From the NCBI GenBank assembly GCA_030434875.1, contig JAUISW010000001.1:372001-436000 (forward strand): a stretch of DNA of 64,000 nt, given 5' to 3'. A program made the position numbers and the translations under genes. Shown here piece after piece: positions 26,337 through 34,535 of this stretch; the first letter of the stretch is position 1, and each line of letters begins with the position of its first letter. The notes under the pieces were generated by a model. It did not search any database and was not told the origin of the DNA. It saw nothing but the letters and a program-made list of their open reading frames with translations. The stretch is from Lachnospiraceae bacterium C1.1 (GTDB lineage: Bacteria; Bacillota; Clostridia; Lachnospirales; Lachnospiraceae).

Positions 26337-27118
26337 TCATTGATCAATTCTAAAAAGCGTTTTGGAAGTTCGATCGAAGAATAAATATCGGCATAATGGG
26401 ATGCAGTTAAATTATCAATAAAATTTGACTGCATTCCTTTCTTTTTTAAATCGGTTTTTGAAAGCATATCAATAGCTTTATTTACCGCAATAGCAGCTGT
26501 TTCAGCATTGGGATAACTGCCAAGTGAATAATTACTTCTTATATGTATGTGTGCTTTATATCTGAGAGGAAATTTGCGGTCATCGCGCTCAACCCCGTGA
26601 TAAGGATTGATAATTTCAATATTTTCATATCTAAAATCGGTATTATCTCCATTTAGAAATCGATAATCTCTGTTCTCGACAGCAAAGGGACGGATTCCGT
26701 AACGTGACTTGAGATTAATCTGGCTTCCATAATCTTCACAGAAATAGTGACCGCCTCGACATTGAATTGCATGCTCCGAGTAATAAAAGAGGTCATCTTT
26801 GTCGAATTTAAAAACAATATTCTCAGAAATGTAATATAAAAATAAATTCTTTTTTAAATATATAGGATTTCTGAAATATACTCCATTGTCCCTGAAATTA
26901 ATAAGTATTATCCAGGTGGAGAAGGCCAATGCAGAGGTTATTATATAGTCTTCTATGGACAGGTCAGAGTAAAGTATGCGGGAAGCCTCATTATAAAGGC
27001 GCCTTGCACGTGGCTCTGTATCCTTCGATCCAAGGCTTATATGCTTATTTCTGAAAGTTATCGAGGCTCTGTAATATAAACTTCCATCTTTTTTTTTAGC
27101 TGTAAATATGCCATTCAT
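26321..27118 (-). CDS. AP2-like/HNH-like DNA-binding protein
   Basis: 265 residues. The N-terminal segment (GSLYYRASITFRNKHISLGS, then a helix with RARRLYNEASRIL) and the C-terminal segment (YKAHIHIRSNYSLGSYP, then AETAAIAVNKAIDML) each fit the three-strand plus helix pattern of AP2-type DNA-binding domains. Between them, FLNGDNTDFRYENIEI resembles the end of an HNH/homing-endonuclease fold, where DxRxEN is usual; a clear HNH histidine pair is not obvious, so cleavage activity is doubtful. It may be a domesticated endonuclease or a regulator. No terminator separates it from the convergent lysozyme gene. Confidence 0.55.
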   Translation of the reverse strand: MNGIFTAKKKDGSLYYRASITFRNKHISLGSKDTEPRARRLYNEASRILYSDLSIEDYIITSALAFSTWIILINFRDNGVYFRNPIYLKKNLFLYYISENIVFKFDKDDLFYYSEHAIQCRGGHYFCEDYGSQINLKSRYGIRPFAVENRDYRFLNGDNTDFRYENIEIINPYHGVERDDRKFPLRYKAHIHIRSNYSLGSYPNAETAAIAVNKAIDMLSKTDLKKKGMQSNFIDNLTASHYADIYSSIELPKRFLELINDHLLE

Positions 27119-27371
27119 ATTATTACTCCATTATAGACGTCAAAATTTATTATGAAAATTATACAAAAATCACAGACGCTTATTTATAGCTCTTCAGCAT
27201 TATTTTAACATGTTGTTTATAATATTGGAAACAATTTTACTGTAAAAAAGACACAAAACAATTAATTAACATAATTTTTATCAAATTAGTAAAATCGGCA
27301 GAATTTTTTGATAAAAAACACGCAAAAACCTAACATGTACTACAAAATTTATAAAACAATGTAATATTTCC

Positions 27372-27400
27372 TTAACAAAAAGATTTTTTTTTGTTATACT
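27372..27400 (+). promoter_or_regulatory. Promoter of the SleB-like wall hydrolase
   Basis: TTAACA at 27372-27377, 17 bases, TATACT at 27395-27400, at the end of a very AT-rich stretch (27119-27400) in which I see no gene. Transcription would start near 27407, about 134 bases before the start codon. Confidence 0.7.
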
Positions 27401-27408
27401 AATAAAAG

Positions 27409-27485
27409 TTTCGTGCTAAGCGGTAATATTTTAGCCACGAAAACAGTCAATCTAATGCAGCTCTGCAGTCAGATGGCAGAGTGCA
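27409..27485 (+). promoter_or_regulatory. Structured 5' leader with two stem-loops upstream of the wall hydrolase
   Basis: First stem: TTTCGTGCTAA pairs with TTAGCCACGAAA (27409-27443, one bulge). Second stem: TGCA-CTCTGC (27456-27466) pairs with GCAGAGTGCA (27476-27485), followed by a T-rich run. Wall-hydrolase genes in Firmicutes are often controlled by c-di-AMP or c-di-GMP riboswitches, but I do not recognise the conserved cores of those classes here. It could be an attenuator or an unassigned regulatory RNA. Confidence 0.45.
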
Positions 27486-27540
27486 ATTTTATTTAAGAAG
27501 ATGAGCATTATAAAATGTTCATACTTCATTGTGAGGTTTT

Positions 27541-28644
27541 ATGTTAGCAAATGAAAAGAAACTCAAAAATGTGCTTGGTGCAGCGGGAATTTGTGCTGCA
27601 GCAGCCTGTGTGATAGCATCTGCAGGACAGACAACAGTTCTTGCAGCTGAGAATTACACAGAGACCACAGATGCTGGATCAGGTGCAGGAGTGACAATTG
27701 AAAACCTGATGGAAGGCAGCGGAGCTTCTATCGTTCTTTCAGACAGCATAATTGAAGACGATGATGACAGTGAAATTGTTCTTGAAGCCGGTGCTGAAAA
27801 TGTACTTTCATCAGCAGCTGAAGAAGATAATACAGAAGAGGACTCTTCTTCAACAGAGGATTCTGAGGTTGATAATCAGGAAGCTGAAGCAGCTGAGGAT
27901 GCTCAGGCAGAAGCAGAGTCATCAGAGGAAACAGCTGAGGCTGATAGTCAGGAGACAGCAGATTTTTCAGTAAGCGAAGTAACTACTGAAGAAAATGCAG
28001 AAAATGATGCAGAATCAGAAGAATCAACAGAGGATTCGGCTGAGTCAGAGGATGCAGAAAAAGCAGCAGAGGAGGCAGCAAAGGCCGAAGAAGCTGCAAG
28101 AGCAGCCGAAGAAGCAGCGAAAGCTGAAGAAGAGGCAGCAAGAGCAGCAGAGGAAGCAGCACAGGCAGCGGCAGAAGAAGCAGCGCAGGCGGCAGCAGAG
28201 GAAGCAGCGCAGAAGGCAGCAGAGGAAGCAGCAGCGCAGGCGGCAGCAGAGGAAGCAGCTACAGAATCTGTAGATACAGCAGCTTCAGCTATGCTTGGAA
28301 ATGCTGATTATGTTGCGCTTTGCAAGATAGTACAGGCTGAGGCAGGAAGCGAACCGGTTCAGGGTAAAATTGCTGTTGCAAATGTTATTATGAACAGGAT
28401 CAACAATCCTTCTTTCCCTTCAACAGTTGAGGATGTAATAAGACAGCCGGGACAGTTTGGTCCTGTAAGAAATGGATCTTACGCTTTGGCTGTACCCAGT
28501 GTTGAGACAATAGATGCTGTAAATGCAGCGCTTTCAGGAATTGATTATTCAGGCGGAGCACTTTATTTCAAGCGTTCTTCCAGTTCAAAATGGGGTTCAA
28601 GAAATATAGTTAACCGTGTAGGAAATCATGCATTTTATGTTTGA
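27541..28644 (+). CDS. Secreted cell wall hydrolase, SleB-like (Hydrolase_2), with long acidic Ala/Glu-rich linker
   Basis: 367 residues. A signal peptide (~1-36, ending TTVLAAE) is followed by an acidic Ser/Glu region and then by ~75 residues of Glu/Ala/Lys repeats (~180-240) that should form a single long helix or coiled-coil stalk. The C-terminal ~110 residues form the catalytic domain: LCKIVQAEAGSEPVQGKIAVANVIMNR, with the conserved Glu of QAEA, ending in GNHAFYV. Related proteins such as SleB and CwlJ are lytic transglycosylases of cortex or wall peptidoglycan. With a signal peptide and no spore context, vegetative wall turnover is the more likely role. Confidence 0.88.
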   Translation: MLANEKKLKNVLGAAGICAAAACVIASAGQTTVLAAENYTETTDAGSGAGVTIENLMEGSGASIVLSDSIIEDDDDSEIVLEAGAENVLSSAAEEDNTEEDSSSTEDSEVDNQEAEAAEDAQAEAESSEETAEADSQETADFSVSEVTTEENAENDAESEESTEDSAESEDAEKAAEEAAKAEEAARAAEEAAKAEEEAARAAEEAAQAAAEEAAQAAAEEAAQKAAEEAAAQAAAEEAATESVDTAASAMLGNADYVALCKIVQAEAGSEPVQGKIAVANVIMNRINNPSFPSTVEDVIRQPGQFGPVRNGSYALAVPSVETIDAVNAALSGIDYSGGALYFKRSSSSKWGSRNIVNRVGNHAFYV

Positions 28645-28670
28645 TCATATATGAATATATGAATCTATGA

Positions 28671-28700
28671 AGAAAGTATCTTATGGTACTTTCTTTTTTT
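28671..28700 (+). terminator. Terminator after the SleB-like gene
   Basis: AGAAAGTA pairs with TACTTTCT around an 8-base loop and is followed by a T7 tract. Confidence 0.8.
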
Positions 28701-28727
28701 ATTTCTATCAGCCATTAAAAGCGATAC

Positions 28728-28756
28728 TTGCGCTGTTTAGAGCTCTGTGTTATTAT
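28728..28756 (+). promoter_or_regulatory. Promoter of thrC
   Basis: TTGCGC at 28728-28733, 17 bases, TATTAT at 28751-28756; the start codon is ~79 bases downstream. Confidence 0.6.
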
Positions 28757-28834
28757 GAAAAAAGTTTTGTAGATCATATAAAAAATGAGGGGCATGACTT
28801 ATTTAAAACCTATTTTATATCAGAGGAGGCAGTA

Positions 28835-30319
28835 ATGGATTTGATTTATAGCAGCACAAGAGACGGAAGTGTAAAAACTACTGCAAGCAAGGCTATTCTT
28901 AAAGGACTGTGTGATGATGGAGGTCTTTTTGTTCCGGAGAGGATTCCGGAGCTTAAAAAGAGTCTTTCAGAACTTGCAGAGCTTGATTATAAGGGCGTTG
29001 CCTATGAAGTTATGAAAGAGTTCATTACTGATTTTACAGAGGAAGAACTTAAGAACTGTATTGAAAATGCTTATGACGAGAAATTTGACTGCCCCGAGAT
29101 CGCACCGCTTACATATGCAGATGGCGCTTATTACCTTGAACTTTTTCACGGTAAAACAATTGCATTTAAGGATATGGCACTTTCTATACTTCCTCACCTT
29201 ATGATCACATCAGCACGTAAAAATAATATAAAGAATGATATAGTTATACTTACGGCTACATCCGGAGATACAGGAAAAGCAGCACTTGCAGGTTTTGCGG
29301 ATGTTGATGGTACAAGGATAATAGTTTTTTATCCTAAGGATGGAGTAAGCCCGGTACAGAAGCTCCAGATGGTTACAGAAAAAGGAAAAAATACACTTGT
29401 TGTCGGTGTTGATGGAAACTTTGATGACTGCCAGACGGCTGTAAAGAAAATCTTTGGGGACGAGGAATTTGGACGTAAGATAGGAGAAAAGGGTTTCCAG
29501 TTCTCAAGTGCAAATTCTATCAACATAGGAAGACTTGTACCGCAGATAGTTTATTATGTATATGCTTACACAAGGCTTCTTGCAAATGAAAAGATCTCTG
29601 ATGGTGAGAAGATAAATGTGGTAGTTCCTACAGGTAATTTTGGCAATATCCTTGCGGCTTACTATGCAAAGAATATGGGTCTGCCTGTAAACAAGCTTAT
29701 TTGTGCATCAAATGAGAATAAAGTTCTTTTTGATTTCTTTAAGAATGGTGTATATGACAGAAAGAGAGAATTTATCCTTACATCCTCTCCTTCAATGGAC
29801 ATACTTATTTCAAGTAATCTAGAGAGACTTATCTATCATATATCAGGAAATGATCCCTTGGCTACAAAGGGATTTATGGAAAAGCTTTCAGAGACAGGCA
29901 AATACGAAATTACAGATGAGATGAAGAAAAATCTGGGAGATTTCAGAGGCTTTTATGCATCTGAGGCTGATACGGCGGCAAAAATCCATAGTCTTTATGA
30001 AGATACCGGATATATAATCGATACCCACACTGCTGTTGCCGGAAGCGCATATGATCAATACCTGAAGGATACAGGAGATGAAACGGTAACTGTAATTGCA
30101 TCAACAGCAAGCCCGTTCAAATTTGCAAAGAGTGTAATGACCGCAGTAGACAGTAAGTATGCAGATACAGATGATTTTGATCTGATAGATGAACTTGCAG
30201 AAAAGGCAAATCTTGAATTGCCGGATGCGATAAAAGAAATAAGAGATGCAGATATAAAGCATAAAACAACATGCTCTAAGGAAGAAATGATATCTGTAGT
30301 TGAGAATTTTCTGAAATAA
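28835..30319 (+). CDS. thrC: Threonine synthase
   Basis: 494 residues from the ATG at 28835, placed by GAGGAGG. An in-frame upstream ATG at 28667 lies before the promoter and inside the preceding terminator, so it is rejected. Conserved parts are YSSTRDG at the N terminus, the PLP-Lys segment FHGKTIAFKDMAL, LTATSGDTGKAAL and VPTGNFGNILAAYYAKNMG. It is a PLP enzyme of the long, fungal/clostridial-type group that converts O-phosphohomoserine to threonine in the cytoplasm. Monocistronic, with its own promoter and a strong terminator. Confidence 0.95.
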   Translation: MDLIYSSTRDGSVKTTASKAILKGLCDDGGLFVPERIPELKKSLSELAELDYKGVAYEVMKEFITDFTEEELKNCIENAYDEKFDCPEIAPLTYADGAYYLELFHGKTIAFKDMALSILPHLMITSARKNNIKNDIVILTATSGDTGKAALAGFADVDGTRIIVFYPKDGVSPVQKLQMVTEKGKNTLVVGVDGNFDDCQTAVKKIFGDEEFGRKIGEKGFQFSSANSINIGRLVPQIVYYVYAYTRLLANEKISDGEKINVVVPTGNFGNILAAYYAKNMGLPVNKLICASNENKVLFDFFKNGVYDRKREFILTSSPSMDILISSNLERLIYHISGNDPLATKGFMEKLSETGKYEITDEMKKNLGDFRGFYASEADTAAKIHSLYEDTGYIIDTHTAVAGSAYDQYLKDTGDETVTVIASTASPFKFAKSVMTAVDSKYADTDDFDLIDELAEKANLELPDAIKEIRDADIKHKTTCSKEEMISVVENFLK

Positions 30320-30321
30320 TA

Positions 30322-30365
30322 AAAAACCTTTTTGAACCTTAAATTTTAGGTTCAAAAAGGTTTTT
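30322..30365. terminator. Bidirectional terminator between thrC and the CheX-like gene
   Basis: An 18-bp perfect stem (30322-30339 with 30348-30365) around an 8-base loop. The outer ends are A5 and T5 tracts, so it can stop transcription from both sides. Confidence 0.9.
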
Positions 30366-30375
30366 GTCTTTTATA

Positions 30376-30816
30376 TCATGTCTCTGCAAGTAAAAAATTT
30401 ATAGTGCCGTAATCAGAATTATAACTTCTGATGTATACAGTGTGATGAAGCTGCTTATTCTCTGTTTCACCTTTGAATAAAGGTGGGGAAAGAGAACATT
30501 CTGTCTTATAGGTATTTGACAGTTCTACTATAAAGCGCCCGTTGTGAAGGTTTAGAAAATCTGAAAGAATCTCATCATAAATACCCTTACACTCATCGAT
30601 ATCTATACCGGAATATTTTGCTGATATTTTACTGGCTGTTTCATTTGTACAGCTGACTGCTGTGATACCGGTATATTCACCTGTGATATCCTGAAAAACA
30701 CAGCATTCTTCCGGAAAAAAATCGGATATGGTTTCGGAATTGTAAGTGAAAGACTTGTCAATGAATAAATGGAGGCTTTGTAATAGTTCATCAAAGTAAA
30801 GCTCCTTTTTTGACAT
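30376..30816 (-). CDS. CheX-like phosphatase-type protein
   Basis: 146 residues. The pattern TGITAVSCTNETASKISAKYSG followed by IYDEILSDFLNLHNGRFIVELSN and a later SPPLF matches small CheX-type proteins, in which E-x2-N positions dephosphorylate CheY-like partners. The usual ExxN is seen as EILSDFLN, so activity is plausible but not certain. It overlaps the preceding response-regulator gene by one base (TAATG on the minus strand), so the two are made together and probably act on each other. Confidence 0.65.
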   Translation of the reverse strand: MSKKELYFDELLQSLHLFIDKSFTYNSETISDFFPEECCVFQDITGEYTGITAVSCTNETASKISAKYSGIDIDECKGIYDEILSDFLNLHNGRFIVELSNTYKTECSLSPPLFKGETENKQLHHTVYIRSYNSDYGTINFLLAET

Positions 30817-31196
30817 TAGTCATCACCCCCGATTACATGGGAGAGGGCCTCCTTTATCTGCTCAGGGGTGGCAGGCTTCTGAAGAAAATCTTTCGCGCCG
30901 GCTTTGATCGCTTCACGTAAATGAATCTGGGTTCCAACGGATGAAACCATTATTACATAGGCGTTGGTGTCAAGAGTGCATATCTCTCCGGCTGCAGTAA
31001 TACCATCCTTCACAGGCATTACTATATCCAGAAAAACAACGTCAACAGTATTATTTTTGTAATAGTCAACTGCGGCCTGGCCATCTTTTACTTCTGTGAT
31101 ATTCTTGCATCCGATTTTACTGAGACCATCGCGCAGATTTTTACGCGCAAGAAGTGAATCATCACAAATTAAAACCTTTAAGTCGTCTAATCGCAT
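30816..31196 (-). CDS. Single-domain CheY-like response regulator
   Basis: 126 residues, receiver domain only. The acidic pair is ICDDS (~residues 9-13), the phospho-acceptor Asp is in VVFLDIVMP (~57), the switch Ser is in MVSSVGT and the Lys in FLQKPATPEQI. With no output domain it acts by protein-protein contact, as in chemotaxis or motility control. The AGGAGG site and ATG are clear. It is paired with the CheX-like gene; no kinase is nearby. Confidence 0.9.
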   Translation of the reverse strand: MRLDDLKVLICDDSLLARKNLRDGLSKIGCKNITEVKDGQAAVDYYKNNTVDVVFLDIVMPVKDGITAAGEICTLDTNAYVIMVSSVGTQIHLREAIKAGAKDFLQKPATPEQIKEALSHVIGGDD

Positions 31197-31492
31197 TTAA
31201 GAGAACCTCCTTAATTGTTTTTTATTGGTAGAGATATGCAATGAATCAATAAGATTTTAGTGCAAATATACTGATTTGCAGAAAAAATATGCAAATAAAT
31301 TACGAAAATATTGTAAATATTATTATGAAAAAAGCATGAAAATTAGTCAGTATGTTGAAAAATAGACTGAATTTGAAAAAATGCTTTATTATATTTTATA
31401 ATAAAAATCAAATGTTTAATAGCATAATCTTCACAAATATGGTATTATTTTAAAAACATAATGACAAAAGGAGAAGAAAAAAGGAGTATTTT

Positions 31493-31849
31493 ATGGATTC
31501 GTACGGAATGAATCTTGTATTCGATTTAATTGAACTGGCAGCTGGAATTTATATAATGTATAATGGAATAATGATGAAGAAGACCGGCAGAATTGAAGGC
31601 AATGGTCTTATCGGAAAGAATATAGATTTATACAAAGCAAGAGATAAGGCAGGTTTTATTAAAAACATGTATCCTGTGTATATGATCTGTGGATTTCTTT
31701 TTGCAATAATCGGAGGGACAGTGGCAGTGTTTGACTATCTTGGCAAGTCTCCAAAGTCTGCACAAATGATAGTTACATTTGCACTTCTTATAATATGCGC
31801 TGTTTTTGCTGCATTGACAAAAAGGGCGCAGGACAGATATCTTAGCTGA
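31493..31849 (+). CDS. Small hypothetical membrane protein
   Basis: 118 residues with three predicted membrane segments (~7-27, ~60-80 and ~92-108) and a short charged loop containing KKTGRIEGNG. A good AAGGAG site precedes the ATG. I do not recognise the family. It lies 15 bases before the GGDEF-EAL gene and is likely co-transcribed with it. The 296-base gap upstream is AT-rich and holds divergent promoters for this gene and the cheY-like gene; I see no other gene there. Confidence 0.65.
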   Translation: MDSYGMNLVFDLIELAAGIYIMYNGIMMKKTGRIEGNGLIGKNIDLYKARDKAGFIKNMYPVYMICGFLFAIIGGTVAVFDYLGKSPKSAQMIVTFALLIICAVFAALTKRAQDRYLS

Positions 31850-31864
31850 ACAAGAGGGTAAAAG

Positions 31865-34396
31865 TTGAGAATATTTGATTTTAAAAAAAGAAAATTTATA
31901 CTGAGGGGCATAATTTTCTTTTTCATGCTCTATCTGTGTCTGACAATTTGTTCTGTTTCAGAAGTGTATTCTGCCGATTCAGAGCAAATGAAAAATACAG
32001 GGCGAATTTTGTATATTTGCTCTTATTCACCGGATTATGTTGATATAGGAGATGATATATCAAATCTGAAAGATCAGATTTCTAAAATTCCGGCAGAACT
32101 TGATATTGAATTTCTTGAAGCAAACAGGTTTGATAAAGAAGATAATTCAATAAGCTTTTTCAGACGCTTAAAATATAAAATTGACAATTCTTGTAAATAT
32201 GATGCTGTAATAGTTATGGGCGACGAGGCAATGGCTTTCGTTGAACAATACAGAAAGCAAATCTTTGATGATATCCCTATATTATTCTACGGATTGAATA
32301 ATGACGAAAAGGCAAAATCGATTGAAAAGGATCCTTTTATACAGGGGGTTCATGATGAATATTCTATTTTTCAGAATATTACGATTGCATCCGGTCTGAA
32401 TAAAAATCTTAAAAGGGTTGTATTTATAACAGATGATACAATGAATGGATTTTCTGTGAGATTGAGAATAGAAAATCTTCAGGAGGATTTTTCAAATATC
32501 AGGTTTAACATAATAGATTCTTCTAATTATACGGAAAAGGAAATAGGAAGCAGTGTAGCCAAGCTCAAGGCTGAGGATTCAGCAGTTTTTTATTATGGAA
32601 TGCATAGGGCTGAAAATGGTTATATGGATGATATAGAACAAATTGAGTATATCTCTTCTATGAGTGGAGCACCTGTGTATACTTCAGAAGAGAGGCTGCT
32701 TGGACATGGGGCTATAGGAGGCTTTGTAGTCTCACATGAAGAAATTATAAAAAGACTTTCAAATTCTGTAAAGACATATCTCAAAAGCAAGAATGTCAAG
32801 GATATAAATATAAATGATATGGTAAGCCAGTATTATTACTTTGATAAAAAAGTTCTTAAAAAATTTGGCTATGATAAGTCTGCTTTACCCGGAGATACTG
32901 TTTTTGTTAATGAAGAGAATTTGATCAATGAACGATTTTTTCCTATTCTGACTGCAGCATTATTTATATTTTTTGCACTTTTTGCAGGGATTCTTCGACT
33001 TATCTTTATGTTGAAAAAGAACGAGCGGATAACAAAAGAGTTAAGCAGATCCAGAGATTCGCTTTTGTCATCAGAGCAAAAGATGAAATCTCAATATGAA
33101 CGTCTTGAATATGTTGTCTCGCATGATAGTACTACGGGTCTTATAAACAGGCAGGAGTTTGTGGGGAGAGCTGCCGGAGAACTTGTTCTTCATGAAAGCT
33201 GTGCTTTTCTGATGACAGATATTGATGATTTTAAGAAGATCAATGATACTATGGGGCATCATTTTGGAGATGAGATAATTAAACTCGTAGCTGACAGGAT
33301 CGAAAGGATGAGCGCATATAATGCTTCAGTAGGCAGATTCGGCGGAGATGAATTTGTTATCGCTATTATGGATGTGACTGAGGAAGAAGTAAGAGACTAT
33401 ACTGAGAAGTTAAGAAATGCATTAAAACAAAAATTTACCATTAATGGTAAAGATTCTTATCTGAATTTCAGTACAGGCATTGCGATGTATCCGAAAGATG
33501 GCAATCTTATCACTGATCTTATCGTGAATGCAGACCTGGCACTTAATGCAGTGAAACTTACAGGGAAAGATTCTTTTGCATTTTTCGATGAAAAAATGAA
33601 AGAAGAAGCAAGTCGTAAAGAAGAAATAGAAACTGTATTAAGACGTGCTATAAATGAAAATGGTTTTGAACTTTATTATCAGCCCAAAATTGACCTTAAA
33701 TATGGAAGAATTGCCGGATTTGAGGCATTGATCAGACTTAAGGATAAAAGTATGGGTCCTTCGGTGTTTATACCTGTAGCTGAGGAGACAGGTCTGATAA
33801 TTCAGATTGACAGATGGGTTACGTCAGAAGTCATAAAGCGGTTATCACAATGGAAGACCATGGGACTTTCAGCAATACCTATATCAGTGAATTATTCAGC
33901 AAAGCAGATGAGGGACAGGGATTATCCGAGGTATGTCAGAAGACTTCTCGATAATGAAGATGTAGATGCAGGACTTTTGGATATAGAAATCACCGAGGGA
34001 GTTTTTATTGATGATAATGCAACATCAAAGCAGGTAGTGGAAGAACTCAGACAGATAGGTGTAACGCTGTCAATGGATGATTTTGGAACTGGTTACTCGT
34101 CGTTGAATTATCTTAATTATATTGATGTTGATTATGTAAAACTTGATAAATCGATGATCGACAAGTATCTTGAACACGAAGATGAAGTCATTAGCTGTAC
34201 GATAGCTCTTATTCATTCTCTTGGCCTTAAGGTTGTTGCAGAGGGAATAGATAACTGGGATGATTGCGATAGGATCAGGGAGTGTGGCTGCGACTATGTT
34301 CAGGGAAATCTTCTTGGAAAGGCAATGCCTGTGGAAGATGCAACAAAAATACATGACAGTTACATAAGCTTTGAAAAGAGAAATAAATTTAATTAA
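31865..34396 (+). CDS. Membrane receptor with ABC-type substrate-binding sensor, GGDEF and EAL domains
   Basis: 843 residues from a TTG start. An N-terminal signal/anchor (~15-35) is followed by an extracytoplasmic domain of the ABC sugar-binding type (~45-345), a second membrane span (~359-383), a coiled linker, a GGDEF domain (RFGGDEF at ~494) and an EAL domain (FEALIRL at ~620, with MDDFGTGYSSLNY and VAEGI). The GGDEF signature is intact, but the RxxD inhibitory site upstream reads AYNA, so feedback inhibition by c-di-GMP should be lost. EAL metal ligands appear present, so both synthesis and hydrolysis of c-di-GMP are possible. The external domain suggests control by a small ligand. Confidence 0.9.
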   Translation: MRIFDFKKRKFILRGIIFFFMLYLCLTICSVSEVYSADSEQMKNTGRILYICSYSPDYVDIGDDISNLKDQISKIPAELDIEFLEANRFDKEDNSISFFRRLKYKIDNSCKYDAVIVMGDEAMAFVEQYRKQIFDDIPILFYGLNNDEKAKSIEKDPFIQGVHDEYSIFQNITIASGLNKNLKRVVFITDDTMNGFSVRLRIENLQEDFSNIRFNIIDSSNYTEKEIGSSVAKLKAEDSAVFYYGMHRAENGYMDDIEQIEYISSMSGAPVYTSEERLLGHGAIGGFVVSHEEIIKRLSNSVKTYLKSKNVKDININDMVSQYYYFDKKVLKKFGYDKSALPGDTVFVNEENLINERFFPILTAALFIFFALFAGILRLIFMLKKNERITKELSRSRDSLLSSEQKMKSQYERLEYVVSHDSTTGLINRQEFVGRAAGELVLHESCAFLMTDIDDFKKINDTMGHHFGDEIIKLVADRIERMSAYNASVGRFGGDEFVIAIMDVTEEEVRDYTEKLRNALKQKFTINGKDSYLNFSTGIAMYPKDGNLITDLIVNADLALNAVKLTGKDSFAFFDEKMKEEASRKEEIETVLRRAINENGFELYYQPKIDLKYGRIAGFEALIRLKDKSMGPSVFIPVAEETGLIIQIDRWVTSEVIKRLSQWKTMGLSAIPISVNYSAKQMRDRDYPRYVRRLLDNEDVDAGLLDIEITEGVFIDDNATSKQVVEELRQIGVTLSMDDFGTGYSSLNYLNYIDVDYVKLDKSMIDKYLEHEDEVISCTIALIHSLGLKVVAEGIDNWDDCDRIRECGCDYVQGNLLGKAMPVEDATKIHDSYISFEKRNKFN

Positions 34397-34402
34397 AGAG
34401 AG

Positions 34403-34440
34403 CTTTTTATCGGATCTTATCCGGTAAAAAGTTTTCTTTA
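34403..34440 (+). terminator. Terminator after the GGDEF-EAL gene
   Basis: CTTTTTATCGGAT pairs with ATCCGGTAAAAAG (one G-U pair) around a 3-base loop, then a T-rich tail. Confidence 0.8.
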
Positions 34441-34460
34441 TTTTATGTTTAGCAGCTGAT

Positions 34461-34489
34461 TTGTATAATGTTTGTCAAAGTGTTACAAT
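34461..34489 (+). promoter_or_regulatory. Promoter of the trkA-trkH unit
   Basis: TTGTAT at 34461-34466, 17 bases, TACAAT at 34484-34489, about 47 bases before trkA. Confidence 0.65.
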
Positions 34490-34535
34490 AAAAATATTAG
34501 AAAAACTATATATCTCGAAAGGTAGAATATTATAG

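Noticed and set aside
27541..28270. Repeated GCAGCAGAGGAAG-type units as a possible tandem DNA repeat or CRISPR
   Set aside because: Units are irregular, stay in frame and encode a helical linker; there are no spacers.
27995..28273. Gln/Arg-rich open frame inside the SleB-like gene
   Set aside because: It is the +1 reading of the GCA/GAA-rich repeat that encodes the Ala/Glu linker; no start signal of its own.
28667..28834. Longer N terminus for threonine synthase
   Set aside because: The upstream ATG is inside the preceding terminator and ahead of the promoter; the extension is hydrophobic and not part of ThrC, while the ATG at 28835 has GAGGAGG.
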